64,000 nt of DNA from Polynucleobacter tropicus (GCF_013307225.1 NZ_CP028942.1:868001-932000); one strand, 5' to 3'. Shown: positions 1 through 9,726, counted from the stretch's first letter. Program-made: numbers and translations. Notes: generated by a model not told the origin, from the sequence alone.

Positions 1-149
1 TTGCTCAAGCACATGTGCATACACAGACACAAGAGTGCAGCGAACTTAAGGATAAATTTCATAATGTCTCCAGGGTTGTTTAGTTATATTTGGTACATAT
101 TCTGTGATAATTTTCATTGTTACTGACATTGCCTGATAAAGACAAGTAG

Positions 150-2591
150 ATGCTTTCCCTGAATAAATCCAAAATTTACCGCTGGAGTCGCAGGATAGCG
201 GGGGGCTTGCTTGTATTAACGATTATTTTTTGGGCTGCATGCCATGCATTTGTGCCTAGCCTATTAAAAAAGACCGTAGCTGAATACGGCCAAAAAATTG
301 GCTATGAAATCACCTATCAAGATCTAAGCCTGTCTCCCTTACGCTTGCGCATGACCTTAGAAGGTTTGCGCTTAGCAGAAGAGGGTGGCGACCAGTTATT
401 GGACCTCAAGAAACTAACTATTGACCTTAAGTGGACAAAGCTTATTTTGGGGGAGGTGGGCTTAGATGCGGTTTTACTAGACGAGCCCAAATTGCTAGTT
501 GAGAAAAAACCGAACATCAAAGGTAAGACTGCTAATCTTTGGAACTGGCAAAAACTATTTGGTGCGATTGAGAAAAGTCTTTCACCCAAAGATGACGCAA
601 AAGAAAATGCAAAGCAAGTGGCGCCACTGAAAATCTCGGTAGATCAGTTTGAGGTGAGCGGAGCATCTCTGCGTCTGGTAGATGCATCGACCAAGTTGAA
701 AGAAGAGTTAAAGCCCTTTTCGATCAAATTATTGGATGTTGCTAACTATGACCAAAAAGGTCTTGTCTCTGGTGTCCGTGGCCAATATGACTTTAATCTG
801 GGCTCGTTACAACTGGCTATTCCAGGTCTTAATAAGACCATTGCGTTTAATCATGTTGCCATAGGGGGAAGCTTAAGCAACCCAAGCCCCAATCTTCTGG
901 GTGCGCAACTTGATCTTAAATTAGACGAGGGAAAAATCTTATCCCACTGGGATTTGAATACTGCATCCAAATTATTCGAGGGCAAGGTCAAACTCGAAAA
1001 CCTAAAAGCTGGTCCATGGATTGCATTGCTTCCGGCCAATAAAGAGTTAATGGCTAAGAGTGGCGAAATCAATGCAGAGTTATTGATCAAGCTGAGCAGT
1101 CAATCAAATAGCATTTCTGGAAGCGCTCAACTTAATAAAGTGTCCGTGCTTGAGAAAGGCGAAAAGACGCCTTTGATTGATTGGGATCTTGCAGACATTC
1201 GTCAGTTTGAATATAAGACTGTTGGCGCCGGCCCTAAACCGGCGACTAATTTAGTGATTGATGAAGTTGTGCTGGAGCACCCAATACTTCGTTTTGAAAT
1301 CAATGCCCAAGGTTTGTCTAATTTTCGGCGTTTATTTTCCAAAGCGGCCGAAGAAGATTCGGTTGGCAGTCAAGCTACTCAGAGCGCCCCAGAGAGTAAA
1401 AAAGGCGCGTTTGGTTTAGATATTCGGTCTGTCAACCTGAAGTCTGGCGAAGTATTTTTTGCAGACATGGCAATGAAGCCAAATTTCCATGTTGATGTTA
1501 AGAAATTTAATGCGAGCTTTATTGGCGTTAGTAATACACCCGGTCGATTTGCTTCGGTTGCAATGGAAGGGGTGGTTGCGAACTCAGGCAGTATGCGCGC
1601 CAAAGGACAAACTTCCTTTGATGACCCCCGTCGCAATCATGACATTTTCATGAGTTTCAAAAATTTGCCGCTGACGACATTTAATCCTGCTGTAATGACC
1701 TATGCTGGTTATCAAATTACAGGTGGCAAACTCAATCTGAATCTGAGTTACCGTGCAAAAGATGGTCAATTAAATGGCAGCAATCAAATCATTATTAAGA
1801 ACGTTCAGCTTGGCGATGAAGTAGAGGGCTTTCAGGGTAAAAAATTACCATTGGGTTTAGCTATTGCGCTCTTAGAAGATTCCGATGACATCATTGATGT
1901 AAGCGTGAAAATTGCTGGAGATGTGGATTCACCCGAATTTAGCGCTAGTGGTCTAGTGTGGCAGGCAATTGCTAATGTACTCACCAACGTGACCACTGCG
2001 CCCTTTAGGGCATTGGCTTCTATTTTGGGTATGGGCTCTGATGAGGGAGTTAATGCAGTGCCAGGTGAAGCAGTATTTTTGCCAGATGATCAAGAGCGCC
2101 TGGAAAAATTTGGTCAGTTCCTTGTTAAGAGGCCAAATAGCAATATGGAAATTATTGGCACTTATGATCTAGTACAAGACAAGCTAGCGATGGCAAGAGT
2201 AAAAGCAGATACTGCGATTTTGAAAGACGCTGGATTTAAGTTGCAAGCTGGTGAACCGGTGCCATCACCGAGTTTGTCAGATCCTAGAATTCAGTCGGGC
2301 TTGAAGGTGGCGTATGCGCAATACATTGGTCGCATTAAATTAGGCCAACGTTTATTAATGGTTCCTGATGGTGAGGCTCGTAACGAACAATTACACAATG
2401 AACTAATTGCTGGCATCGATGTCGCGGATGCCGAGTTAAAAACACTTGCCAAGACTCGTGCGCAGCTTGCCTTTGAAATAATGGTTAAAGAGAATCCAGG
2501 TCTAAAAGACCGCATCACTATTGGAGAGGTGAAAACGGTAGAGGCTGGCAAGAATGGGATTCCTCTCGATATGGAGCTCAGAATCAAGTAG
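150..2591 (+). CDS. DUF748 / AsmA-like envelope protein
   Basis: Large 813-residue protein of the DUF748 family, distantly related to the AsmA/TamB-type proteins that span the periplasm and are linked to outer-membrane lipid homeostasis. One N-terminal membrane anchor is visible at about residues 18-37, preceded by a basic stretch; the rest is a long, repetitive beta-rich domain with no catalytic motif. Near residues 640-670 a segment of the form DDQERLEKFGQFL looks like the degenerate OmpA-like element seen at the end of many DUF748 proteins. A lipoprotein gene follows after 9 bases, so the two are probably cotranscribed. No strong ribosome binding site precedes the ATG. The family assignment is firm; the precise function is unknown. 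Confidence 0.85.
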   Translation: MLSLNKSKIYRWSRRIAGGLLVLTIIFWAACHAFVPSLLKKTVAEYGQKIGYEITYQDLSLSPLRLRMTLEGLRLAEEGGDQLLDLKKLTIDLKWTKLILGEVGLDAVLLDEPKLLVEKKPNIKGKTANLWNWQKLFGAIEKSLSPKDDAKENAKQVAPLKISVDQFEVSGASLRLVDASTKLKEELKPFSIKLLDVANYDQKGLVSGVRGQYDFNLGSLQLAIPGLNKTIAFNHVAIGGSLSNPSPNLLGAQLDLKLDEGKILSHWDLNTASKLFEGKVKLENLKAGPWIALLPANKELMAKSGEINAELLIKLSSQSNSISGSAQLNKVSVLEKGEKTPLIDWDLADIRQFEYKTVGAGPKPATNLVIDEVVLEHPILRFEINAQGLSNFRRLFSKAAEEDSVGSQATQSAPESKKGAFGLDIRSVNLKSGEVFFADMAMKPNFHVDVKKFNASFIGVSNTPGRFASVAMEGVVANSGSMRAKGQTSFDDPRRNHDIFMSFKNLPLTTFNPAVMTYAGYQITGGKLNLNLSYRAKDGQLNGSNQIIIKNVQLGDEVEGFQGKKLPLGLAIALLEDSDDIIDVSVKIAGDVDSPEFSASGLVWQAIANVLTNVTTAPFRALASILGMGSDEGVNAVPGEAVFLPDDQERLEKFGQFLVKRPNSNMEIIGTYDLVQDKLAMARVKADTAILKDAGFKLQAGEPVPSPSLSDPRIQSGLKVAYAQYIGRIKLGQRLLMVPDGEARNEQLHNELIAGIDVADAELKTLAKTRAQLAFEIMVKENPGLKDRITIGEVKTVEAGKNGIPLDMELRIK

Positions 2592-2600
2592 ACTTGAGTC

Positions 2601-2837
2601 ATGAAATTATCAAAAATGCGCTTAACTTGGGTTCCTACTGTCTTTTTGGCTGCAGCTTTGACTGCTGGTTTAAGCGCCTGCGGCTCAGTAGAGCAGGCTG
2701 CCCAAGATGATTGCACCTCGATTGGCTGGCAAATCGGCAGCAAGGGCTACCAGGACTGCTACAAAGCGAGACTCTATGAGCGCAAACTCGACTATTCATT
2801 GCCGCTAGGCGACAAGCCTTCGCCATCTCTGCTCTAA
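2601..2837 (+). CDS. Small putative lipoprotein
   Basis: A 78-residue protein with a lipoprotein signal: basic N-terminus, hydrophobic stretch at about residues 11-23, then the lipobox LSAC with the acylated cysteine at residue 27. The mature part is only about 50 residues, contains two further cysteines and ends in a polar tail. It starts 9 bases after the DUF748 gene on the same strand, so it probably shares that transcript and may assist it in the envelope. I do not recognise a named family, and no function can be assigned beyond membrane anchoring. An internal Met at residue 6 is an alternative start. Confidence 0.7.
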   Translation: MKLSKMRLTWVPTVFLAAALTAGLSACGSVEQAAQDDCTSIGWQIGSKGYQDCYKARLYERKLDYSLPLGDKPSPSLL

Positions 2838-2908
2838 CTAGGGTTTACCCTTAAAATACGGCTGCAAATCTCCCTTGAGCTTAGTCAAGGACTTAGGGTG
2901 AGAAATAA

Positions 2909-2949
2909 CCCAAAATCTGCTGTTAAATAGCAAAAATCCTCATTTTGGG
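2909..2949. promoter_or_regulatory. Inverted repeat upstream of the formate dehydrogenase operon
   Basis: Perfect 8-bp inverted repeat, CCCAAAAT at 2909-2916 and ATTTTGGG at 2942-2949, with a 25-base loop that itself holds a small TGCT/AGCA hairpin. It lies about 60 bases before the first formate dehydrogenase gene. It could be an operator or an RNA hairpin. The rest of the 2838-3011 gap holds only a short AGGGT/ACCCT hairpin just after the lipoprotein stop and a weak CCTTGA/TCAAGG repeat. Confidence 0.35.
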
Positions 2950-3011
2950 GGATATGCACACGAGTACGAATTACAAAAACGCATTACATAAAAAGTTAGA
3001 GACTACAGACT

Positions 3012-4814
3012 ATGAATCACCCAAAGCCTTCCAAAGAAGTCAACGCAGTCGCTGTTGCAACTGCAGATGATTTGCGGGAGACCATTCGTCGCAAAAGCAA
3101 ATTAAAAGGTCGTCAAGCGGATGACGCGTCGATCGCTGAGGTGCGACAGTTAATTGGTAATGCGCCACATCGCCGTGATTTGTTAATTGAAAATCTACAC
3201 AAGCTCAATGATGAGTACCGTGCATTGCATGATCGTCATTTAGTGGCGCTGGCAAAAGAAATGAATTTGCCAATGTCTGAGGTTTATGAAGTAGCCACTT
3301 TCTATCACCACTTTGAAGTGGTGCGTGGCAACGATCCAGTGGCTGATATCACTGTACGCGTATGTGATGGGGTTGCTTGCGAATTAGCTGGTGCGCAAAA
3401 CCTATTAGCTAAGTTACCTTTTATCTTGGGCAATTCAAATGTAAAAGTGGTAGCAGCGCCATGCGTAGGTCGCTGTGAGCAGGCTCCGGTGGCCGTAGTA
3501 CATCAATATCCAGTGATATTCGCTACTACCGACAAGGTAAAAGCAGCAGTCAACAACAAACTGACCACTCAGCCCTTGGCTAAAGATGATGCGGTATTTG
3601 AGCCAGCAGAATTGGCTCAAAAGGGCGTTTCACCACAGGGTGAGAATCAAGCGGTATCACCGGACTATGTCGGCTATGAGGCTTATCGCGCTAAAGGTGG
3701 TTACGCTTTAGCTAAAGAAATCGTTGAAGGCAAACGTGATGCTGAAAGCATCATCAAAGCTATGGAAAATTCTGGTCTACGCGGTTTAGGTGGAGCGGGC
3801 TTCCCAGCAGGTCGTAAGTGGCGCATTGTGAAAGATCAAGCGGCACCTAAGTTAATGGCAGTCAATATTGACGAAGGTGAACCAGGTACATTTAAAGACC
3901 GCACTTATCTTGAGCGTGATCCACACCGTTTCTTGGAAGGTTTGTTAATTGCCGCCAATGTAGTGGGAATTGATGCTTGTTACATCTACTTGCGCGATGA
4001 ATATCACGGTTGCCGTGAATTGTTAGAGAAAGAATTAGCCAAGCTCAAAGCGAATCCACCATTTGCGATTCCGAATATTGAATTGCGCCGCGGTGCTGGT
4101 GCCTACATCTGCGGTGAAGAGTCCGCGATGATTGAAAGTATTGAGGGTAAGCGTGGTGAGCCACGTATGCGTCCTCCATACATTGCGCAGGTCGGATTGT
4201 TTGGTCGACCAACACTAGAGCACAACTTTGAGACCTTGTATTGGGTGCGCGATATTGTCCAGCGTGGTCCAGATTGGTTTAGCTCATACGGCCGTCATGA
4301 CCGCAAGGGATTGCGTAGCTACAGCGTAAGCGGCCGAGTAAAAAATCCTGGTGTGAAATTAGCACCTGCTGGTATCACTATTCAGGAACTCATTGATGAA
4401 TACTGTGGTGGTATGCAAGACGGTCATCAGTTTTATGGCTACTTGCCTGGTGGCGCATCAGGCGGCATCTTGCCAGCAACCATGAATGACATTCCGCTCG
4501 ACTTCGATACTTTGCAACCTTATGGCTGCTTCATTGGTTCTGCTGCCGTGATGGTATTTAGTAATCAAGATAAAGCGCGCGATATGGCATTAAATGTCAT
4601 GCACTTCTTTGAGCATGAGAGCTGCGGTCAATGCACACCATGCCGCGTAGGAACTGGTAAAGCCGCTAAGCTCATGCAAGCCAAGTCTTGGGATCAAGAA
4701 ACGCTTGAAGATTTGGCGACCGTCATGGTTGATGCTTCGATCTGTGGCTTGGGTCAAGCAGCACCAAACCCCATTCGCTGTATTCATAAATATTTCCCAC
4801 AAGAAATTGCATAA
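3012..4814 (+). CDS. fdsB: NAD-dependent formate dehydrogenase, beta subunit (NuoE-NuoF fusion)
   Basis: This is the diaphorase subunit that passes electrons from formate to NAD+. The 600-residue protein is a fusion. Residues about 20-185 form a NuoE-like domain with 2Fe-2S cysteines C118, C123, C151 and C155. Residues about 220-600 form a NuoF-like domain with the glycine-rich FMN/NADH site GLRGLGGAGFPAGRKW (255-270), the [17 protein letters not shown] segment, and 4Fe-4S cysteines C538, C541, C544 and C578. In Cupriavidus-type Fds enzymes the NuoE-like gamma subunit (FdsG) is a separate protein. The fused form resembles the two-subunit enzyme of Methylorubrum (Fdh1A/Fdh1B). The alpha subunit gene follows 20 bases downstream. 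No fdsC or fdsD maturation gene lies in the window. Confidence 0.9.
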   Translation: MNHPKPSKEVNAVAVATADDLRETIRRKSKLKGRQADDASIAEVRQLIGNAPHRRDLLIENLHKLNDEYRALHDRHLVALAKEMNLPMSEVYEVATFYHHFEVVRGNDPVADITVRVCDGVACELAGAQNLLAKLPFILGNSNVKVVAAPCVGRCEQAPVAVVHQYPVIFATTDKVKAAVNNKLTTQPLAKDDAVFEPAELAQKGVSPQGENQAVSPDYVGYEAYRAKGGYALAKEIVEGKRDAESIIKAMENSGLRGLGGAGFPAGRKWRIVKDQAAPKLMAVNIDEGEPGTFKDRTYLERDPHRFLEGLLIAANVVGIDACYIYLRDEYHGCRELLEKELAKLKANPPFAIPNIELRRGAGAYICGEESAMIESIEGKRGEPRMRPPYIAQVGLFGRPTLEHNFETLYWVRDIVQRGPDWFSSYGRHDRKGLRSYSVSGRVKNPGVKLAPAGITIQELIDEYCGGMQDGHQFYGYLPGGASGGILPATMNDIPLDFDTLQPYGCFIGSAAVMVFSNQDKARDMALNVMHFFEHESCGQCTPCRVGTGKAAKLMQAKSWDQETLEDLATVMVDASICGLGQAAPNPIRCIHKYFPQEIA

Positions 4815-4834
4815 GAGGGGAGAACGAGACAAAT

Positions 4835-7729
4835 ATGAACGCACCAACTAACCCAAAAGAACTCGAATTACAAACCGTTGAATTCAAGTTAGACGGCAAG
4901 ACGATTGTTTCCTATGAAGGCGAAACGATTCTCAAGGCAGCAAAACGTCATGGCATCGATATTCCTCATTTGTGCTTTAAAGACGGCTATCGTCCAGATG
5001 GTAACTGTCGTGCCTGCGTAGTTGAAATCAATGGTGAGCGTACCTTGGCGCCAAGCTGCTGCAGAAGCGCAACTCCAGGCATGGAAGTGAAAGCCAATAG
5101 TGAGCGTGCTCTCAAGAGTCAAAAACTCGTTTTGGAGATGCTTCTCTCTGATATGCCCGATGAAGGCTTTAAGTGGGTAGGTGACTCTAAAGAAGAAGAG
5201 AAAAAGTATCAACATGGCGAGCTCAGCACTTGGGCTGCGCGTATGGATGTGACTGTGCGCCCTGAACTCAAAGCCTTGCGCCGTGAAAAAGTCAGCAATG
5301 ATCTTTCACATCCAGCGATGGCCGTGAACCTCGATGCATGTATTCAATGCAATCGTTGTGTACGCGCTTGCCGTGAAGAGCAGGTAAATGATGTGATTGG
5401 TTACGCTATGCGTGGTGCTCATAGCGAGATCGTATTTGACCTGAACGATCCAATGGGCGAGAGCACTTGCGTTGCTTGCGGTGAATGTGTGCAAGCTTGT
5501 CCTACCGGTGCATTAATGCCAAAAAGCCTCATTGGTTCACAAACCGTTGATCGCAAAGTGGATTCTGTATGTCCATTCTGCGGTATTGGTTGCCAGATCA
5601 CTTACAACATTAAAGATGAAAAGATTGTGAGCGTAGAGGGTCGTGATGGCCCAGCGAACCATAATCGTTTATGCGTTAAGGGTCGCTTTGGTATGGATTA
5701 CATCCATAATCCACAGCGCTTAACAAAGCCATTGATTCGTAAACCTGGCGTACCCAAGGATGAATCTCTCCTTGAGAAAAATCAAGATTGGTCCAATATC
5801 TTCCGTGAAGCAACCTGGGAAGAAGCGCTGGATTTTGCTGGTGGGAAGTTAAAAGAGCTTAAAGATAAACATGGCCTCAAGGTGTTGGCGGGCTTTGGCT
5901 CCGCCAAGGGCAGCAATGAAGAGGCTTACTTATTCCAAAAACTCGTTCGTACCGGATTTGGTAGCAATAACGTAGACCATTGCACACGTCTCTGCCATGC
6001 TTCCTCTGTTGCCGCGCTATTAGAGGGCGTGGGATCTGGTGCGGTAAGTAACCAAGTAAACGATGTTGAGCATTCCAGCCTGATTATGGTGATTGGCTCA
6101 AACCCAACCGCAAACCACCCGGTTGGAGCAACCTGGTTTAAGAATGCTGCTAAACGGGGCGCGAAGTTGGTTCTATGCGATCCACGTAAAACGGATATCG
6201 CTAAGCATGCTTGGCGCGTGATGCAATTTAAGCCTGACACTGACGTAGCAATGCTTAACGCGATGATCTACACGATCATTGAAGAAGGTTTAGTTGATAA
6301 AGATTTTATTGCGAACCGTGCAAATAACTTTGAAGCTCTAAAAGAAAACATCAAAGGCTATAGCCCAGAAGCGATGGCGCCAATCTGCGGTATCCCGGCT
6401 GAGACCTTGCGTGAAGTGGCTAGGGAATTTGCAACCACTAAATCAGCGATGATATTGTGGGGCATGGGCGTTAGCCAACACGTCCACGGCACGGATAATG
6501 CGCGTTGCTTAATTGCTTTGGTCAGCATTACCGGTCAAATTGGTAAACCTGGTTCAGGCTTGCATCCATTGCGCGGTCAAAATAACGTGCAGGGCGCTAG
6601 TGATGCTGGATTAATTCCGATGATGTTCCCGAACTATCAACGCGTTGATAACCCAGAAGCACATGCTTGGTTTGAGAAATTCTGGAATACACCACTGGAT
6701 AAGAAACCTGGTTACACCGTGGTAGAAATCATGCACAAGATTACTGCGCCTGACAGTGACCCGGATAAGATTCGTGGCATGTATGTTGAGGGTGAGAACC
6801 CGGCAATGAGTGACCCTGATTTAAATCACGCACGTCACGCATTGGCATCCTTAGAACATTTAGTAGTGCAGGACATCTTCATGACCGAGACTGCCTTATT
6901 AGCAGACGTGGTGTTGCCTGCAAGCGCTTGGCCAGAGAAGGTGGGTACTGCAAGTAACACTGACCGAATGGTACAGATGGGTAGAAAAGCGGTTGAGCCT
7001 CCTGGCGATGCCAGGGCGGACTTGTGGATCATCCAAGAGATTGCTAAGCGTATGGGCTTGAACTGGAACTACCAAGGTCCTGACGCTGGTGTGGCAGAGG
7101 TATACGAAGAAATGCGTCAAGCAATGCACGGCGCTATCAAGGGAATTACATGGGACCGCCTAGAAAAACAATCTAGCGTGACTTATCCATGCTTATCTTT
7201 GGAAGACCCAGGTCGTCCAATCGTGTTTGATGATGCATTTGCGACTGCTGATGGCAAGGTTAAATTGGTTCCTGCCGACATCATTCCAGCAAATGAGCGT
7301 CCAGATGCTGAGTACCCATTTGTTCTGATCACTGGTCGTCAGCTGGAGCATTGGCATACCGGCAGTATGACGCGCCGCGCCACTGTGCTCGATGCGATTG
7401 AGCCGCTCGCTACCGTATCCATGAATGGTGAAGATATGACTCAACTTGGTGTATCTGCTGGTGATGTCATCACAGTTCAATCTCGTCGTGGTGAGGTAGG
7501 TATTCATGTGCGCAGAGATGATGGCACTCCAAGAGGATCTATCTTTATTCCATTTGCATACTATGAGGCAGCAGCAAATCTGATTACCAACCCAGCCTTA
7601 GATCCATTTGGCAAGATTCCGGAGTTTAAGTACTGTGCAGTCAAACTCACTAAAGGTGGTGAACCATCCAAGGTAGTGGGCTACGGCACCAATGCACCAA
7701 ACGGACCAAAGTTGATGGTGAATGTTTAA
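4835..7729 (+). CDS. fdsA: NAD-dependent formate dehydrogenase, alpha (catalytic Mo/W) subunit
   Basis: Catalytic subunit (964 residues) oxidising formate to CO2 at a molybdenum or tungsten bis-MGD centre in the cytoplasm. The N-terminal 2Fe-2S domain has C47, C58, C61 and C75 or C76. Two 4Fe-4S motifs follow (C169, C172, C175, C179 and C212, C215, C218, C222). A further cluster motif CPFCGIGC begins at C246 and opens the molybdopterin oxidoreductase domain. The metal-ligand cysteine is probably C387 in DHCTRLCHASS, followed by the active-site His. The C-terminal MGD-binding region contains GRQLEHWHTG. A cysteine occupies the active site, so no selenocysteine decoding is needed. A purine-rich GAGGGGAGAACGAG precedes the ATG. 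A strong hairpin terminator follows. Confidence 0.93.
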   Translation: MNAPTNPKELELQTVEFKLDGKTIVSYEGETILKAAKRHGIDIPHLCFKDGYRPDGNCRACVVEINGERTLAPSCCRSATPGMEVKANSERALKSQKLVLEMLLSDMPDEGFKWVGDSKEEEKKYQHGELSTWAARMDVTVRPELKALRREKVSNDLSHPAMAVNLDACIQCNRCVRACREEQVNDVIGYAMRGAHSEIVFDLNDPMGESTCVACGECVQACPTGALMPKSLIGSQTVDRKVDSVCPFCGIGCQITYNIKDEKIVSVEGRDGPANHNRLCVKGRFGMDYIHNPQRLTKPLIRKPGVPKDESLLEKNQDWSNIFREATWEEALDFAGGKLKELKDKHGLKVLAGFGSAKGSNEEAYLFQKLVRTGFGSNNVDHCTRLCHASSVAALLEGVGSGAVSNQVNDVEHSSLIMVIGSNPTANHPVGATWFKNAAKRGAKLVLCDPRKTDIAKHAWRVMQFKPDTDVAMLNAMIYTIIEEGLVDKDFIANRANNFEALKENIKGYSPEAMAPICGIPAETLREVAREFATTKSAMILWGMGVSQHVHGTDNARCLIALVSITGQIGKPGSGLHPLRGQNNVQGASDAGLIPMMFPNYQRVDNPEAHAWFEKFWNTPLDKKPGYTVVEIMHKITAPDSDPDKIRGMYVEGENPAMSDPDLNHARHALASLEHLVVQDIFMTETALLADVVLPASAWPEKVGTASNTDRMVQMGRKAVEPPGDARADLWIIQEIAKRMGLNWNYQGPDAGVAEVYEEMRQAMHGAIKGITWDRLEKQSSVTYPCLSLEDPGRPIVFDDAFATADGKVKLVPADIIPANERPDAEYPFVLITGRQLEHWHTGSMTRRATVLDAIEPLATVSMNGEDMTQLGVSAGDVITVQSRRGEVGIHVRRDDGTPRGSIFIPFAYYEAAANLITNPALDPFGKIPEFKYCAVKLTKGGEPSKVVGYGTNAPNGPKLMVNV

Positions 7730-7768
7730 TTATTTGAATTAACAAAAATTCAAAATTGCATTGACTAA

Positions 7769-7797
7769 ATAAACCCCATCGATTTGATGGGGTTTAT
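7769..7797 (+). terminator. Hairpin terminator after the formate dehydrogenase operon
   Basis: A perfect 12-bp stem (7769-7780 with 7786-7797, core CCCCATC/GATGGGG) and a 5-base loop, 40 bases after the fdsA stop. The stem closes with AAA/TTT, but no long T-run follows, so termination may be incomplete or the hairpin may mainly protect the mRNA 3' end. Confidence 0.65.
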
Positions 7798-7813
7798 TGC
7801 ATTCTGGCTGGTT

Positions 7814-7819
7814 CATAAT
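7814..7819 (+). promoter_or_regulatory. -10-like box, leaderless-type spacing
   Basis: CATAAT lies 7 bases before the ATG at 7827. No usable Shine-Dalgarno is present, because the only AGGG is 2 bases from the ATG. This fits transcription starting at or next to the start codon. No -35 consensus is visible. Confidence 0.4.
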
Positions 7820-7826
7820 TAGGGTT

Positions 7827-8021
7827 ATGGTTAAAAAACAGAGGCCTTCAATTGCTGAGAATTCAATGCCCATTGATTTTGAAGAGAGGGTTTCTAGAGC
7901 TTGTCTAGATAATCCTGATTTACCAAGGTCGTTTGTGAAGGATTTATTGCTTGCTTTAGATGAGCCCTCTTCTGCATCCACACCTTTTAAGCCTCGGACT
8001 CGAAAAGCTGGCATCAGGTAA
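7827..8021 (+). CDS. Hypothetical 64-residue protein
   Basis: Small reading frame between the formate dehydrogenase terminator and nadB. The ATG at 7827 is preferred over the in-frame ATG at 7797 because that one lies inside the terminator stem, and because a CATAAT box sits 7 bases upstream of 7827. The protein is charged with a basic C-terminal tail (KPRTRKAGIR) and a central amphipathic stretch (FVKDLLLALDE). It has no signal peptide or membrane segment. I recognise no family. It ends 32 bases before nadB and may be cotranscribed with it. It could also be non-coding. Confidence 0.5.
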   Translation: MVKKQRPSIAENSMPIDFEERVSRACLDNPDLPRSFVKDLLLALDEPSSASTPFKPRTRKAGIR

Positions 8022-8053
8022 ATAAACGATTTGCCCCTTAAAATAAGTCTCTT

Positions 8054-9718
8054 ATGGTCAGTTCTCAATCAATACACCAACAAGTTCAAGACACTCAAAA
8101 TGAGTTGCCTGTACTTATTATCGGGGCGGGGCTTGCTGGTTTAACTGTTGCTTTGCATATGGCAGAGAGTCAACCTGTCATATTGATGGCTAAGCGTGGT
8201 CTAGGTGAAGCAGCAACTGCGTGGGCGCAAGGTGGCATTGTCGGTGTGGTGGATAAAGAGCATGACAGCATTGATGCTCACGTAGCGGACACCTTAAATG
8301 CAGGTGCTGGCTTGGTTGTGGAGTCCACAGCTCGCTATATCGCCGAAGAAAGTGCGCAGGCGATTGAATGGTTAGTTGAGCAGGGTGTGCCGTTTACTGA
8401 AGATAAATCCGGGCCAATGGGTTTGCATCTGACGCGCGAAGGCGGACACAGTCATCGTCGTATTGCGCACGCCGCAGATGCAACCGGCAAAGCAATTCAT
8501 GAAGTCTTGCTAGATAAAGCAAGGGCGCATAAGAACATTCGGATTTTGGAGCATTGGATTGCCCTTGATCTCATTACCAATCGACATTTAGACGCGAAAA
8601 CGCAGCGCACCAAACCGAATCGTTGTTATGGCGTGTATGCCTTAGATATTAAAAATAATTGCGTTGAAACGATTGCTGCTAAATCAGTGGTTCTGGCTAC
8701 TGGTGGTGTTGGTAAGGTCTATCGCTATACCAGCAATCCTGACACTGCTACAGGTGATGGCATTGCTATGGCATGGCGTGCGGGTTGTCGTGTAGGCAAT
8801 ATGGAATTTATCCAATTTCACCCAACATGTTTGTATCACCCAAGTGATAGAACATTCCTGATTACAGAAGCGATGCGCGGTGAGGGTGGCCTATTAAAGC
8901 TGCCAGACGGTACACGCTTTATGCCAGAGCATGATGAGCGCAATGAACTGGCCCCGCGCGATATCGTAGCGCGCGCCATCGACTTTGAAATGAAAAAACA
9001 TGGCTTAGATTACGTGCATCTGGATGCTACACATTTAGGCGAGGCATTTATTAAAGAACATTTCCCGATGATTTATGCACGTTGCTTAAGTCTCGGTTTA
9101 GATATTACTAAAGAGCCAATTCCCGTGGTTCCTGCTGCTCACTATACCTGTGGCGGAGTTGTCACAGACCTCAAAGGCCGTACCGATTTGCCAGGTCTTT
9201 ATGCGGTTGGTGAGGCTACATATACTGGTTTGCATGGCGCCAATCGCCTAGCTAGCAACTCGCTATTAGAGTGCGTGGTGATTGGTAAAGCAGCTGCCCA
9301 AGATATTTCAGGATTAACAACACCATCAATGCCAAATCTTCCGTTGTGGGACGAGAGTCAGGTAGAAGATGCTGATGAGCAAGTAGTCATTGCGCACAAC
9401 TGGGATGAATTACGCTCATTGATGTGGAACTACGTAGGTATCGTTCGCACCAATCGAAGATTAGAGCGCGCTTTGCATCGCATTAAGTTACTTCGTTATG
9501 AGGTGCAAGAGTATTACGCTAACTTTAAGGTAACGCGTGACCTTATTGAATTGCGCAACTTACTAGAGTGCGCCGAGTTGATTGTTAGATCTGCCCTTAT
9601 GAGAAGAGAGAGCAGAGGCTTGCATTACAGCCGAGACTATCCGGGTACTTGGGCGGTGTCTTACCCAACTATTCTGACTCCGCAAGCTGAAGGTAGTGAA
9701 GCTTCTGCGGAAACTTAG
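8054..9718 (+). CDS. nadB: L-aspartate oxidase
   Basis: First step of de novo NAD synthesis: FAD-dependent oxidation of L-aspartate to iminoaspartate, which NadA condenses with dihydroxyacetone phosphate. The 554-residue length is normal. The N-terminal FAD-binding motif [16 protein letters not shown] lies at about residues 22-37. The family segments [17 protein letters not shown] and [18 protein letters not shown] (the flavoprotein signature near the C-terminal part of the FAD domain) are intact, and the helical C-terminal domain is complete. A TAAAAT box at 8039-8044 lies 9 bases before the ATG, so any 5' leader would be very short. The gene converges on nadC with 8 bases between the stops. 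Confidence 0.95.
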   Translation: MVSSQSIHQQVQDTQNELPVLIIGAGLAGLTVALHMAESQPVILMAKRGLGEAATAWAQGGIVGVVDKEHDSIDAHVADTLNAGAGLVVESTARYIAEESAQAIEWLVEQGVPFTEDKSGPMGLHLTREGGHSHRRIAHAADATGKAIHEVLLDKARAHKNIRILEHWIALDLITNRHLDAKTQRTKPNRCYGVYALDIKNNCVETIAAKSVVLATGGVGKVYRYTSNPDTATGDGIAMAWRAGCRVGNMEFIQFHPTCLYHPSDRTFLITEAMRGEGGLLKLPDGTRFMPEHDERNELAPRDIVARAIDFEMKKHGLDYVHLDATHLGEAFIKEHFPMIYARCLSLGLDITKEPIPVVPAAHYTCGGVVTDLKGRTDLPGLYAVGEATYTGLHGANRLASNSLLECVVIGKAAAQDISGLTTPSMPNLPLWDESQVEDADEQVVIAHNWDELRSLMWNYVGIVRTNRRLERALHRIKLLRYEVQEYYANFKVTRDLIELRNLLECAELIVRSALMRRESRGLHYSRDYPGTWAVSYPTILTPQAEGSEASAET

Positions 9719-9726
9719 CTTTACTA

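Noticed and set aside
1..149. Open frame running in from the left edge to about position 126
   Set aside because: About 41 codons of unremarkable, AT-rich sequence with no recognisable protein features; treated as intergenic, with only a weak TGTGATAAT-like box at 103-111.
2291..2743. 150-residue antisense frame over the DUF748 and lipoprotein genes
   Set aside because: It lies opposite two supported genes, has no family features and no ribosome site.
5980..6010. Possible selenocysteine site in formate dehydrogenase alpha
   Set aside because: The active-site codon is TGC (Cys387), not TGA, so no recoding is needed.
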